Origin: Nocardioides silvaticus
Lineage (GTDB): Bacteria > Actinomycetota > Actinomycetes > Propionibacteriales > Nocardioidaceae
Direction: 5' to 3'
NCBI RefSeq assembly: GCF_003160695.1
Contig: NZ_QGDD01000009.1
Span: 124,001-188,000, forward strand
DNA: 64,000 nt
A program made the translations under genes and the position numbers. Shown one piece after another: positions 43,671-52,619 of this stretch; the stretch's first letter is position 1, and the number at the start of each line of letters is the position of its first letter. Under the pieces are notes generated by a model. It had not been told where the DNA came from. It made no database searches and saw only the letters and a list, made by a program, of their open reading frames with translations.

Positions 43671-44365
43671 TGCTTCCTACCGACAACGGCGACCGGAAGG
43701 TCGTCGTCGACTCGCTCGGCGTCGGCATCGCAACGGGCGCCTACGGGGTGTCGTTCGGTGCGGTCGCGACCGCCTCCGGCCTCGACGTGTGGCAGGCCTG
43801 TGTGCTGTCGCTGCTGGTGTTCACCGGCGCCTCGCAGTTCGCGTTCGTCGGCGTCGTCGCGGCGGGCGGTGCGCCGTTGGCCGGTACGGCGACCGCGGTG
43901 CTGCTCGGCAGCCGCAACGCCTTCTACGGCGTGGCGTTGTCGCCGCGGCTGCAGGTGCACGGCTGGCGCCGACTGCTGACGGCCCACCTCGTGATCGACG
44001 AGTCGACCGCGATGGGTCTCGGGCAGCCGGACGCCCGGCGGACGCGGCTGGCGTTCCGCGTCACCGGTGTGACGATCTTCGTGCTCTGGAACCTGATGAC
44101 GCTGGTGGGCGCGGTGGCCGGGGAGGCGCTCGGCGACCCTCGCGCCTACGGCCTGGACGCCGCGGTCGGTGCGGCGTTCCTCGCGCTGCTGTGGCCGCGG
44201 CTCACCGCGTGGCCGCAGCGCCTGGTCGCGGTCGTCGGCGCCGGAGCCGCGGTCGGCCTGGTGCCGCTGACGGCCGCCGGCGTGCCGGTGATCCTCGGCG
44301 GCACGGTGGCCGTCGTGGTCGGAATGCTGCTGACCGGACCCCGGACGGCGGAGGAGGCGCCGTGA
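43670..44365 (+). CDS. azlC: AzlC-family branched-chain amino-acid exporter subunit
   Basis: This 231-residue protein has the AzlC signature region GIATGAYGVSFGAVATASGLDVWQACVLSLLVFTGASQFAFVG and SRNAFYGVALSP, with about eight hydrophobic segments. With AzlD it exports branched-chain amino acids (the AzlCD/BrnFE type). The ATG overlaps the ileS stop (TGATG) and the gene overlaps azlD by 4 bp. Placing a branched-chain exporter behind an isoleucine T-box gene suggests joint control of isoleucine supply. Confidence 0.9.
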   Translation: MLPTDNGDRKVVVDSLGVGIATGAYGVSFGAVATASGLDVWQACVLSLLVFTGASQFAFVGVVAAGGAPLAGTATAVLLGSRNAFYGVALSPRLQVHGWRRLLTAHLVIDESTAMGLGQPDARRTRLAFRVTGVTIFVLWNLMTLVGAVAGEALGDPRAYGLDAAVGAAFLALLWPRLTAWPQRLVAVVGAGAAVGLVPLTAAGVPVILGGTVAVVVGMLLTGPRTAEEAP

Positions 44366-44670
44366 GCGCGCTCTGGGTGGGCGTGCTGGCCGCAGCCGCC
44401 GGCTGCTACGCGCTCAAGGTGGCCGGGCTGTCGGTGCCGCGGGCCCTGGTCGAGCACCCTGTGGCCGAGCGGGTGGCCGCGCTGATCCCGGTCGGCCTGC
44501 TGGCAGCGCTGGTCGCCGTGCAGGTGCTGGCCGACGGCCGGTCGCTGACCGTGGACGCGCGGGTGCTGGCCCTCGGTGCCGCCGTCGTCCTGCTGGTCGT
44601 GCGCGCGCCGTTCCTCGTCGTCGTGTTCGGGGCAGCGGCCGTCGCCGCGCTGGCCCGGCTGGTTGGATGA
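44362..44670 (+). CDS. azlD: AzlD-family branched-chain amino-acid exporter subunit
   Basis: This 102-residue protein has three or four membrane helices. LVEHPVAERVAALIPVGLLAALVAVQVLAD is the typical AzlD segment (usually R-x-x-P and 'lpaA'). It is the small partner of AzlC and lies directly behind it with a GTGA overlap. dapE begins 4 bp after it, so ileS-azlC-azlD-dapE may form one transcript. Confidence 0.88.
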   Translation: MSALWVGVLAAAAGCYALKVAGLSVPRALVEHPVAERVAALIPVGLLAALVAVQVLADGRSLTVDARVLALGAAVVLLVVRAPFLVVVFGAAAVAALARLVG

Positions 44671-44674
44671 GGGC

Positions 44675-45766
44675 ATGACCGCGCTCGATCTCACCGCCGA
44701 TGCCGTCACGCTGACCCGGCAGCTCGTGGACATCGAGTCGGTGTCGCGCAACGAGCAGCAGATCGCCGACGCGGTCGAGACCGCCCTGCGCGCGCTGCCG
44801 CACCTCGAGGTGGTGCGCCGCGGGCACACCGTGGTCGCGCGCACCACACTCGGTCGGGCCAGCCGGGTGGTGATCGCCGGGCACCTCGACACCGTGCCGG
44901 TCAACGAGAACCTGCCGAGCCGGCTCGACGAGGCGACCGGGATCCTGCACGGACTCGGCACCTGCGACATGAAGGGCGGCGACGCCGTCATCCTCCGGCT
45001 CGCCGCCACCGTGACCGAGCCGGTGCACGACGTCACCTACGTCCTCTACGAGGCGGAGGAGATCGAGTCGGAGCTCAACGGGCTGCGGTTGCTGAGCGTG
45101 TCCGACCCCGACCTGCTCGCCGCCGACTTCGCCGTGCTGATGGAGCCGTCGAACGCGGTCATCGAGGCCGGCTGCCAGGGCACGTTGCGGGTGGACGTGC
45201 GCACCACCGGCGAGCGGGCGCACTCGGCGCGCAGCTGGCGCGGGGTCAACGCCATCCATGCCGCGGCCGACGTCCTCAACCGGCTCGCGGCCTACGAGGC
45301 CCGCAAGCCGGTCATCGACGGGCTGGAGTACCACGAGGGGCTCAACGCCGTCGGCATCCGTGGCGGCGTCGCCGGCAACGTGGTGCCCGACGAGTGCGTG
45401 GTGTCGGTCAACTACCGGTTCGCGCCCGACCGGTCCGAGGAGGAGGCGCTCGCGTTCGTGACCGACTTCTTCGCGCCGTACGACATCACGTTGACCGACT
45501 CCGCGCCGGGCGCGCTCCCCGGGCTCGACCGGCCCGCGGCCAAGGCGTTCATCGAGGCCGTCGGCGGTGCCGACGCCGAGGTGAACCCGAAGTTCGGGTG
45601 GACCGACGTCGCCCGCTTCACCACGCTCGGCGTGCCTGCCGTGAACTTCGGGCCCGGCGACCCGATGCTGGCGCACAAGCAGGAGGAGCACGTCCCCGTG
45701 GCCCACATCGAACGGTGCGAGCGCGAGCTGCGTGCCTGGCTCCAGGGCGAGGAGGCCCAGCGATGA
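44675..45766 (+). CDS. dapE: Succinyl-diaminopimelate desuccinylase
   Basis: This 363-residue M20-family metallopeptidase has metal ligands in AGHLDTVPVN (His/Asp), GTCDMKGGDA (bridging Asp), YEAEEIESELNG (catalytic Glu-Glu) and a C-terminal HKQEEHV with the last His. A dimerization domain (GTLRVDVRTTGERAHSARSWRGVNAIH) is inserted, as usual. It removes succinate to release L,L-diaminopimelate. ATG at 44675 is chosen. The gene lies 4 bp after azlD and overlaps the LOG gene by 4 bp. Confidence 0.92.
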   Translation: MTALDLTADAVTLTRQLVDIESVSRNEQQIADAVETALRALPHLEVVRRGHTVVARTTLGRASRVVIAGHLDTVPVNENLPSRLDEATGILHGLGTCDMKGGDAVILRLAATVTEPVHDVTYVLYEAEEIESELNGLRLLSVSDPDLLAADFAVLMEPSNAVIEAGCQGTLRVDVRTTGERAHSARSWRGVNAIHAAADVLNRLAAYEARKPVIDGLEYHEGLNAVGIRGGVAGNVVPDECVVSVNYRFAPDRSEEEALAFVTDFFAPYDITLTDSAPGALPGLDRPAAKAFIEAVGGADAEVNPKFGWTDVARFTTLGVPAVNFGPGDPMLAHKQEEHVPVAHIERCERELRAWLQGEEAQR

Positions 45767-46491
45767 CCCGACGTAGCGGACCGGGCCCCCGCCCGAGTGC
45801 GGGCCGCCCGGTGGGCTCGACCACCGACCAGCGGCTGCTGGACAGCCGCGGCGACAGCGACTGGGTGCACACCGATCCATGGCGGGTGCTCAAGATCCAG
45901 GCCGAGTTCGTCGAGGGCTTCAACGACCTCGCCGAGGTCGGTCCGGCGATCTCCGTCTTCGGTTCGGCACGGATCCAGCCGGACCACCCGGCCTACCAGC
46001 TCGGAGTCGAGGTCGGCAGGGCGCTGGTCGAGGCGGACTTCACGGTCATCACCGGCGGTGGCCCCGGTGCGATGGAGGCCGCCAACAAGGGCGCCTCCGA
46101 GGCCGGCGGCGAGAGCATCGGCCTCGGGATCGAGCTGCCGTGGGAGGCCAAGCTCAACGACTACGTGAACTTCGGGCTGAACTTCCGCTACTTCTTCGTC
46201 CGCAAGATGATGTTCGTGAAGTACTCCCAGGGTTACGTCGTCCTCCCCGGCGGCATCGGCACCCTGGACGAGATGTTCGAGGCGATGACGCTCTCGCAGA
46301 CGCTCAAGATCACGACGTTCCCGATCGTGCTCATGGGCGTCGAGCACTGGACCGGCCTGCTGGACTGGATGCAGGGCACGATGCTGAGCGACGCCCGCAT
46401 CAAGCAGTCCGACATCGACATGCTCACCCTCACCGACGACGTGGAGGAGGCGGTGGCGCTGATGGTCGCCGCCCGGGAGCGTCATGCCTGA
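45763..46491 (+). CDS. LOG family (TIGR00730) Rossmann-fold protein
   Basis: This 242-residue protein has the LOG motifs GGGPGAMEAANKGA (about residues 99-112) and PGGIGTLDEMFEAMT (about 160-175). Members with these motifs are cytokinin riboside 5'-monophosphate phosphoribohydrolases or pyrimidine/purine nucleotide N-glycosidases (PpnN-like). The N-terminal ~35 residues are basic and variable. The same gene lies next to dapE in mycobacteria (Rv1205-type), so this is conserved synteny rather than a functional clue. Confidence 0.88.
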   Translation: MTRRSGPGPRPSAGRPVGSTTDQRLLDSRGDSDWVHTDPWRVLKIQAEFVEGFNDLAEVGPAISVFGSARIQPDHPAYQLGVEVGRALVEADFTVITGGGPGAMEAANKGASEAGGESIGLGIELPWEAKLNDYVNFGLNFRYFFVRKMMFVKYSQGYVVLPGGIGTLDEMFEAMTLSQTLKITTFPIVLMGVEHWTGLLDWMQGTMLSDARIKQSDIDMLTLTDDVEEAVALMVAARERHA

Positions 46492-46927
46492 GGCGATGAT
46501 GTGGGTCTTCGCGGGGCTCATCGTGCTGGCGATGGGCGGCATCGCGATGGTCGCGGCCGGCCGCGGCGAGCCGATGGGGCCGGCGTACGACGACCGGCCG
46601 GACGCGCGCGTCCCGCTGGACCGCCCCGTCACGGGCGACGACCTCCGCCGGGTGCGGTTCTCGTTGGCGTTCCGCGGCTACCGGATGTCCGAGGTCGACG
46701 CTCTGCTCGCCCGGCTGGCGCACGAGCAGGAGCAGCGGGCGGCCGGGCCGGTCGACCACCCGACACCCGATCGGCGGCCCTACCTCCCGCCCGCACCCGC
46801 CACCGCGGCACCGGTGGCGATGCCCGACCCGCAACCCGCCGTCGAGCCGGATCGCCGACCCGGCCGGCGGTTCGGGCGTCGGGCCGGCCGGCACTCGGGT
46901 CGGCACGCGGCCGCGCCGGAGGAGTGA
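46484..46927 (+). CDS. DivIVA-domain membrane protein
   Basis: This 147-residue protein has one N-terminal membrane helix (MMWVFAGLIVLAMGGIAMVAA). A short DivIVA-type segment follows, DDLRRVRFSLAFRGYRMSEVDALLARLAHE, with the conserved FRGYRMSEVD turn. The C-terminus is Pro/Arg-rich. Related proteins sit between dapE and the DUF3117 gene in many actinobacteria; their role is probably in pole or septum membrane recognition. It overlaps the LOG gene by 8 bp. Confidence 0.85.
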   Translation: MPEAMMWVFAGLIVLAMGGIAMVAAGRGEPMGPAYDDRPDARVPLDRPVTGDDLRRVRFSLAFRGYRMSEVDALLARLAHEQEQRAAGPVDHPTPDRRPYLPPAPATAAPVAMPDPQPAVEPDRRPGRRFGRRAGRHSGRHAAAPEE

Positions 46928-47028
46928 GATGCGTGCCTCTGCTGCGCGGCTGAGGGCGCATAAGCGATAATGGCCACGGCAACCCAGGAAGAGCTGGGTG
47001 ACAGTACTGACGGGAAGTGGGGTGCCGC

Positions 47029-47196
47029 ATGGCGGCGATGAAGCCTCGGACCGGTGACGGTCCGCTGGAGGTCACCAAGGAGGGTCGGGGCATCGTCATG
47101 CGGGTCCCGCTCGAGGGCGGTGGCCGCCTGGTCGTCGAGCTGAACGCCGAAGAGGCGGGCGCGCTCGGCGATGCTCTCAAGAACGTGGTCGGGTGA
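47029..47196 (+). CDS. DUF3117 family small protein
   Basis: This 55-residue protein (AAMKPRTGDGPLEVTKEGRG, then IVMRVPLEGGGRLVVELN and a final LGDALKNVVG) is full length for DUF3117, a highly conserved actinobacterial family of unknown function (Rv1211-type). ATG at 47029 has GGGAAGTGGGG upstream as a ribosome binding site. A GATAAT element at 46966-46971 may be the -10, and an ACCCAG/CTGGGT hairpin lies in the leader. Its stop overlaps the pepA GTG start. Confidence 0.93.
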   Translation: MAAMKPRTGDGPLEVTKEGRGIVMRVPLEGGGRLVVELNAEEAGALGDALKNVVG

Positions 47197-48797
47197 CCGC
47201 AGCCGTTCTTCCCAGCCAGGCTTCACCTCCCGAGTTCGCGCTGAGCGAGCTCCTCCCGGGGGCCATCGTCGGCGTCGACTGCGTCGCCGTGCCGGTCCTC
47301 CCCGCCGCGTCCGGCGATCCTGCTGACTCCGACGAGCAGGGCGTACTGCTCGGGCCCGGCGCTGCCGACCTGGTCGAGTCGACCGGGATCGACCTGCTCG
47401 CCGTCGCCGAGCTGCACCGGATGAGCGGTGCCGTCGGCGAGGTCGTCGAGGTCCCGGTGCCGCTCGGCACCGCTGCCAACCACGCCCTGCGCCTGGTCCT
47501 GCTGGTGGGCGTCGGCGACGCCCGTCCGGTCGACCTGCGCCGTGCCGGGGCGGCGCTCGCCCGGGCGGTCCGCGACCGGTCCGCCCTCGCCACGTCGATC
47601 CCGGCGGTGGCCGCCGACGGCGCCGCTGCGCTCGACGCGTTCGTCGCCGGCACCATGCTCGGGGCGTTCACGTTCCACTGGCGCTCCACCGGGCCGGAGC
47701 ACCAGCCGGTCCGCCAGGTCGTCATCGCGACCGACGCAGGCACGCTGGACGACGTCGACCAGGGGGCGCTCCACCGCGCGGTCGCCATCGGCGGCGCCGG
47801 CTGGCGGGCCCGGACCCTCGCGACCGTCCCCAGCAACCTCAAGAACCCCGCGTGGCTCGCCGCGCAGGCCGATGAGGTCGCCGCGCGGGCCGGTCTCGAC
47901 GTCCGCGTGTGGGACGAGGCCGACCTCGAGCGCGAAGGGTTCGGCGGCATCCTCGGCGTCGGCCGGGCCTCCGCGACCCCGCCGCGGCTGATCCGCCTCG
48001 ACTTCACGCCCACGGGCGTCTCGGCCCGGGCCGCGAAGAAGCTCCCGCACCTGGTGCTCGTCGGCAAGGGCATCACCTTCGACACCGGCGGCCTCTCGAT
48101 CAAGCCCGGACAGTCCATGACGTCGATGAAGCGCGACATGACCGGCGGTGCGGTGGTCCTCGCGACGATGGCCGCTCTCGCCGACGTCGGCTGCCCGATC
48201 CGGGTGACCGGCCTGGTGCCGGCCGCCGAGAACGCGATCTCCGGCTCGGCGCTCCGCCCGGGCGACGTGATCCGGCACTGGGGCGGGCGCACCACCGAGG
48301 TCACCAACACCGACGCCGAGGGACGGCTGGTGCTGGCCGACGCGATGGCCTACGCCGCCGCCGAGCTCGACCCGACGGTCATCGTCGACGTCGCCACCCT
48401 GACCGGTGGCATGAAGATCGCGCTCGGGCAGCAGATGGGCGGCTTCTTCGCCACCGACGACGCCCTGGCCGACGCCCTCCGCGAAGCCGGGGAGACGGCA
48501 GGTGAGCCGGTGTGGCGGTTCCCGCTCTACGCCGGCTACGAGGAGCGGCTCGCGTCGAAGGTCGCCGACGCCGACAACAGCGCCGGGGCGCCGCAGGCGA
48601 TCACCGCCGCGCTGTTCCTGCAGCACTTCACCGGCGGGCGGCCGTGGGCGCACCTCGACATCGCCTCTGTCGGCGACGTCGAGAAGGAGCTGCACGAGTG
48701 GACCGTCGGGCCCTCCGGTTTCGGTGCCCGGCTGCTGCTCACCTGGCTCGGCCGGTCCGAGCCGCTCGCCGGCATCATGACGAAGGAGAAGAAGTGA
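47193..48797 (+). CDS. pepA: Leucyl aminopeptidase (M17 family)
   Basis: This 534-residue protein has the M17 catalytic domain in its second half. LVGKGITFDTGGLSIKP (metal-binding Lys/Asp), the MKRDMTGGA region and the signature NTDAEGRLVLADAMAYA are all present, and the C-terminal HLDIAS is conserved. It is a hexameric cytosolic di-zinc or manganese aminopeptidase for peptide turnover. GTG at 47193 overlaps the DUF3117 stop. The N-terminal ~180 residues are the variable regulatory domain. Confidence 0.93.
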   Translation: MTAAVLPSQASPPEFALSELLPGAIVGVDCVAVPVLPAASGDPADSDEQGVLLGPGAADLVESTGIDLLAVAELHRMSGAVGEVVEVPVPLGTAANHALRLVLLVGVGDARPVDLRRAGAALARAVRDRSALATSIPAVAADGAAALDAFVAGTMLGAFTFHWRSTGPEHQPVRQVVIATDAGTLDDVDQGALHRAVAIGGAGWRARTLATVPSNLKNPAWLAAQADEVAARAGLDVRVWDEADLEREGFGGILGVGRASATPPRLIRLDFTPTGVSARAAKKLPHLVLVGKGITFDTGGLSIKPGQSMTSMKRDMTGGAVVLATMAALADVGCPIRVTGLVPAAENAISGSALRPGDVIRHWGGRTTEVTNTDAEGRLVLADAMAYAAAELDPTVIVDVATLTGGMKIALGQQMGGFFATDDALADALREAGETAGEPVWRFPLYAGYEERLASKVADADNSAGAPQAITAALFLQHFTGGRPWAHLDIASVGDVEKELHEWTVGPSGFGARLLLTWLGRSEPLAGIMTKEKK

Positions 48798-49132
48798 AGG
48801 GCCTGACCGTCCGCTGGTCGCTCGCCGACGCACCCGAGGGGGTCGAGGAGCAGCTGGCGTCGTACGTCGCCGGGACCTCGCACGCCCGCTTCACCGGCAT
48901 GCCCGGACTGGCCTACAAGACCTGGCGGTCGGTGCCGGGGAAGTGGTTCGAGGGTTGCTACGTCTTCGCGGACGACGAGGCGCGAACCGCGTTCCAGGAG
49001 ACGTTCACCGCGGGCGCGGCCGACGCGCCGGGCTCGCAGATCATCGGCAGCCCGCCGATCCTGATCGAGGCGTGCGAGATCGTGGCGATCGCCGAGGGTG
49101 CCGCCGGGTTCGTCGCAGCGCCCCGCGCCTGA
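48794..49132 (+). CDS. Small dimeric alpha/beta-barrel-like protein (YdhR/monooxygenase type)
   Basis: This 112-residue protein has GLTVRWSLADAPEGVEEQLA, YKTWRSVPGKWFEGCYVFAD and DEARTAFQETFTA. This is the YdhR-like alternation of strands and helices of the ferredoxin-like dimeric barrel fold. Such proteins are putative monooxygenases or stress proteins; activity is unknown. GTG at 48794 overlaps the pepA stop (GTGA), so they are co-translated. Confidence 0.68.
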   Translation: MKGLTVRWSLADAPEGVEEQLASYVAGTSHARFTGMPGLAYKTWRSVPGKWFEGCYVFADDEARTAFQETFTAGAADAPGSQIIGSPPILIEACEIVAIAEGAAGFVAAPRA

Positions 49133-49138
49133 GCCGCC

Positions 49139-49170
49139 TTGACTTGGAGTGCACTCCAAGGCTGACACTG
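49139..49170 (+). promoter_or_regulatory. merR promoter with MerR-type palindrome
   Basis: The -35 TTGACT (49139-49144) is followed by the perfect 18-bp palindrome CTTGGAGTGCACTCCAAG (49143-49160) and a weak -10 (GACACT, 49164-49169) at 19-bp spacing. Long spacers carrying the operator are typical of MerR-activated promoters. The merR start is at 49176. Confidence 0.75.
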
Positions 49171-49175
49171 GGCGG

Positions 49176-49547
49176 ATGAGCTTCACGATCGCCGAGGCCG
49201 CCGAGCGGTCCGGGCTGACCGCCCACACGCTGCGCTACTACGAGCGCGATGGTCTGCTGCTGACCGGCGTCGACCGGTCGGCGTCCGGCCACCGCCGCTA
49301 CACCGTACGCGACCTGGCCTGGATCGAGCTCATCACCCGCCTGCGCGCCACCGGCATGCCGATCCGCGAGGTGCGGAAGTACGCCGCGCTGGTGCGCGCC
49401 GGCGACGGGAACGAGGCCGAGCGCCTGGCGTTGCTGGTCGCGCACCGGGAGCGGGTCGAGGCCCAGCTGGCCGAGGTGACCGCCCACCTGCGCGCGATCG
49501 ACCACAAGATAGGCATCTACGAGGGAAAGGTCGAGCAGGCGTCTTGA
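49176..49547 (+). CDS. MerR family transcriptional regulator
   Basis: This 123-residue protein has the MerR helix-turn-helix FTIAEAAERSGLTAHTLRYYERDGLL at the N-terminus and the wing GHRRYTVRDLAWIE. A coiled-coil dimerization helix ends in KIGIYEGKVEQ. There are no Cys residues for metal or redox sensing, so it is of the AdhR/YfmP type that responds to aldehydes or drugs through an unknown cue. ATG at 49176 lies next to its own operator. The next gene, an aldo/keto reductase, has a second copy of the operator. Confidence 0.92.
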   Translation: MSFTIAEAAERSGLTAHTLRYYERDGLLLTGVDRSASGHRRYTVRDLAWIELITRLRATGMPIREVRKYAALVRAGDGNEAERLALLVAHRERVEAQLAEVTAHLRAIDHKIGIYEGKVEQAS

Positions 49548-49575
49548 CTTGGAGCGCGCTCGAAGACGTTCAGTG
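49544..49575 (+). promoter_or_regulatory. Aldo/keto reductase promoter with second MerR-type operator
   Basis: TTGACT (49544-49549) overlaps the merR stop. It is followed by CTTGGAGCGCGCTCGAAG, the same 18-bp operator as upstream of merR, with one base-pair mismatch in the symmetry. The aldo/keto reductase starts at 49581. The arrangement implies MerR activates both itself and the reductase. Confidence 0.72.
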
Positions 49576-49580
49576 GTCGC

Positions 49581-50588
<1,008 letters not shown>

Positions 50589-50603
50589 CGGGTCGGCGGA
50601 GGA

Positions 50604-51272
50604 TCAGGCGTCCGCCTCGGGGACCCATTCCTTCTTGGCCAGCAGGAGGCCGTCGCCGACCGGGAGGAGCAGCGGCACCAGCCCGTCGGTGGCGGTGATC
50701 TCCTGGGTGAGCGACCGGATCGCGACGGTCTCGTCGTCGCGGATCGAGGGATCGGCGACGCGGTCGTGCCAGAGGGCGTTGTCGAAGGCGACGACGCCGC
50801 CGGGGCGGAGCAGGCGAAGGGCCTCGGCGAGGTAGGCGCCGTACTCCCGCTTGTCGCCGTCGGCGAAGACGAGGTCGTAGTGACCGTCGGTCAGCCGGGG
50901 GAGCACGTCGAGCGCCCGGCCGGCGATGGTCCGGACCCGCTGCGGCGCGATGCCCTCGTCCTTGAACGTCTCGCGCGCCAGCCGCTGGTGCTCGGCCTCG
51001 ACGTCGACGGTGGTCAACACACCGTCGGGGCGCATGCCGCGCAGCAGCCAGAGGCCGGAGACGCCCGCGCCGGTGCCGATCTCGACGACCGCCCGCGCGT
51101 CGAGCACGGCGGCCAGGAAGCGCAGGGTGGCGCCGACGCCGGAGCCCACCGCGACCGCACCGACCTCCTCGGCGCGGGCCCGGGCGGCGAGGAGCACGTC
51201 GTCCTCGACGACATAGGTCTCGGCGAAGGTCCAGCTGGCGGGGCTGATCGGATCGAGCGGTGAGTCGGCCAC
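50604..51272 (-). CDS. SAM-dependent O-methyltransferase (class I, COMT-like)
   Basis: This 222-residue protein has motif [16 protein letters not shown] (about residues 63-77), [17 protein letters not shown], a [12 protein letters not shown] motif with metal-binding Asp, and [13 protein letters not shown]. These are hallmarks of cation-dependent O-methyltransferases (Methyltransf_3). An orthologous gene (Rv1220c type) lies divergent from sigE in mycobacteria, as here. The GTG start at 51272 is used. The acceptor is unknown. Confidence 0.9.
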   Translation of the reverse strand: MADSPLDPISPASWTFAETYVVEDDVLLAARARAEEVGAVAVGSGVGATLRFLAAVLDARAVVEIGTGAGVSGLWLLRGMRPDGVLTTVDVEAEHQRLARETFKDEGIAPQRVRTIAGRALDVLPRLTDGHYDLVFADGDKREYGAYLAEALRLLRPGGVVAFDNALWHDRVADPSIRDDETVAIRSLTQEITATDGLVPLLLPVGDGLLLAKKEWVPEADA

Positions 51273-51299
51273 GAGGCCACGGTAACGGTCCGCGCAGCC

Positions 51300-51325
51300 G
51301 GAACATCGGGAACGCGCCGGTCGTT
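51300..51325 (+). promoter_or_regulatory. ECF (SigE-type) promoter upstream of sigE
   Basis: GGAAC (51300-51304), a 17-bp spacer and CGTT (51322-51325) match the known actinobacterial SigE-type promoter GGAAC-N16-17-CGTT. It points to sigE at 51443 (leader about 110 nt), suggesting autoregulation. Two further GGAAC copies lie nearby but without a CGTT at correct spacing. Confidence 0.6.
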
Positions 51326-51442
51326 GGAACCGTCAGGAACGCTCAGGGACCCGACCGCGGTTTCACAGGGTTTCCTCAGGACACGGGCGTAGCGTCGAGG
51401 GACGAGGGAGGCAGCACCCAGGTGCGAAGAAGGGCAGGAACC

Positions 51443-52033
51443 ATGAGTGCCGAACGGCCGGCTGCGGAGCCGACGCTCGACTGGGAGTCGATCGTCGAGC
51501 AGCACTCCGACCGCGTCTTCCGCCTTGCCCTGCGTCTGACGGGCAACCGCCACGACGCCGAGGACCTCACCCAGGAGGTCTTCGTGCGGGTGTTCCGCTC
51601 GCTGCACACCTACCGGCCCGGCACGTTCGAGGGCTGGCTGCACCGGATCACCACGAACCTCTTCCTCGACCAGGCCCGCCGCCGCCAGCGGATCCGCTTC
51701 GACGCGCTGTCCGACGAGCGCGCGGCGCGGCTCGCCAGCCCGGGCGTCGGGCCCGACGCGGCCTACGCCGACCGCACGTTCGACGACGACGTCGAGGCCG
51801 CCCTCTCCGCGCTCCCGCCGGAGTTCCGCGCGGCCGTCGTGCTCTGCGACATCGAGGGCCTCACCTACGAGGAGATCGCCGAGATCCTTGGCGCCAAGCT
51901 CGGCACCGTCCGTTCCCGGATCCACCGTGGCCGCGCCATGCTGCGCGCGGCGCTGGCCCACCGCGCCCCGCAGGGCGACCGCACCCGGTACGCCGGGCCC
52001 GCCCCTGCCGCCACCGAGGCGGGACGGTCATGA
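51443..52033 (+). CDS. sigE: ECF RNA polymerase sigma factor SigE
   Basis: This 196-residue ECF sigma factor has region 2 ([31 protein letters not shown], then [20 protein letters not shown]) and region 4 ([41 protein letters not shown]). The downstream genes, a ZAS-type anti-sigma factor and an HtrA-like protease, reproduce the mycobacterial sigE-rseA-htrA cluster for envelope stress, which supports the name. ATG at 51443 follows GGCAGGAACC. The gene overlaps the anti-sigma gene by 4 bp, giving equal synthesis of both. Confidence 0.93.
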   Translation: MSAERPAAEPTLDWESIVEQHSDRVFRLALRLTGNRHDAEDLTQEVFVRVFRSLHTYRPGTFEGWLHRITTNLFLDQARRRQRIRFDALSDERAARLASPGVGPDAAYADRTFDDDVEAALSALPPEFRAAVVLCDIEGLTYEEIAEILGAKLGTVRSRIHRGRAMLRAALAHRAPQGDRTRYAGPAPAATEAGRS

Positions 52034-52578
52034 TCGGTCACCTCGGGGCCCGCGCCAGCGCGCTCCTGGACGGCCAGCTCTCCCAGGCGGAGGCGGAGGA
52101 GGCGTGGGCGCACGTCTACGAGTGCCATGCCTGCCGTGACCTCGTCGAGCGCGAGGGCTGGGTGAAGACCCGGCTGGCCGGGCTCTCCGGCGGCGTGGGT
52201 TCCGCCTCGCCCGACCTCAAGGGATCGCTGCTCAACCTGACCCCCGGCGAGCAGTTCCTCGTCGACGCCGGCGGGCGCGGCAGCGTCCGACGCGGCATCG
52301 GCGTCGCGGTCCTCGGCGGAGGCGCGTTGGGTGCAGCGATGGTGGGGGTGCTGGCCCTCGGGTTCGCCCCGGGCTCGCCCTCCAGCGACCGTCGTCCCCC
52401 CGCCCGCATCGAGACGCCCGTCGCCAGCGATGACGGCGCGACCGGGACCCCCGCTGAGCGGGCGTTCCCGGTGCACGTCAACACGCCGGTCGGCACCGCC
52501 GTCACCCTCGCCGACCCGGGCGGCCTCCCGGCCGCCGCCGTGGTGCCGGCCTGGGTACAGCAGCTGCTCCCGCAGTAG
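52030..52578 (+). CDS. Anti-sigma factor with zinc-binding (ZAS) domain
   Basis: This 182-residue protein has the ZAS pattern [10 protein letters not shown] (HxxxCxxC) in its N-terminal cytoplasmic helix bundle. A hydrophobic segment ([21 protein letters not shown], about residues 97-117) and a Pro/Ala-rich C-terminal part follow. It should hold SigE inactive in the manner of RseA. The mycobacterial RseA is soluble; the hydrophobic segment here suggests a membrane-bound version that could be regulated by proteolysis, which is inference. The ATG overlaps the sigE stop (ATGA). Confidence 0.85.
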   Translation: MIGHLGARASALLDGQLSQAEAEEAWAHVYECHACRDLVEREGWVKTRLAGLSGGVGSASPDLKGSLLNLTPGEQFLVDAGGRGSVRRGIGVAVLGGGALGAAMVGVLALGFAPGSPSSDRRPPARIETPVASDDGATGTPAERAFPVHVNTPVGTAVTLADPGGLPAAAVVPAWVQQLLPQ

Positions 52579-52619
52579 CCGAGCACCAGGCGTTAGTGAC
52601 CATCGGCGATGATGGTTCC

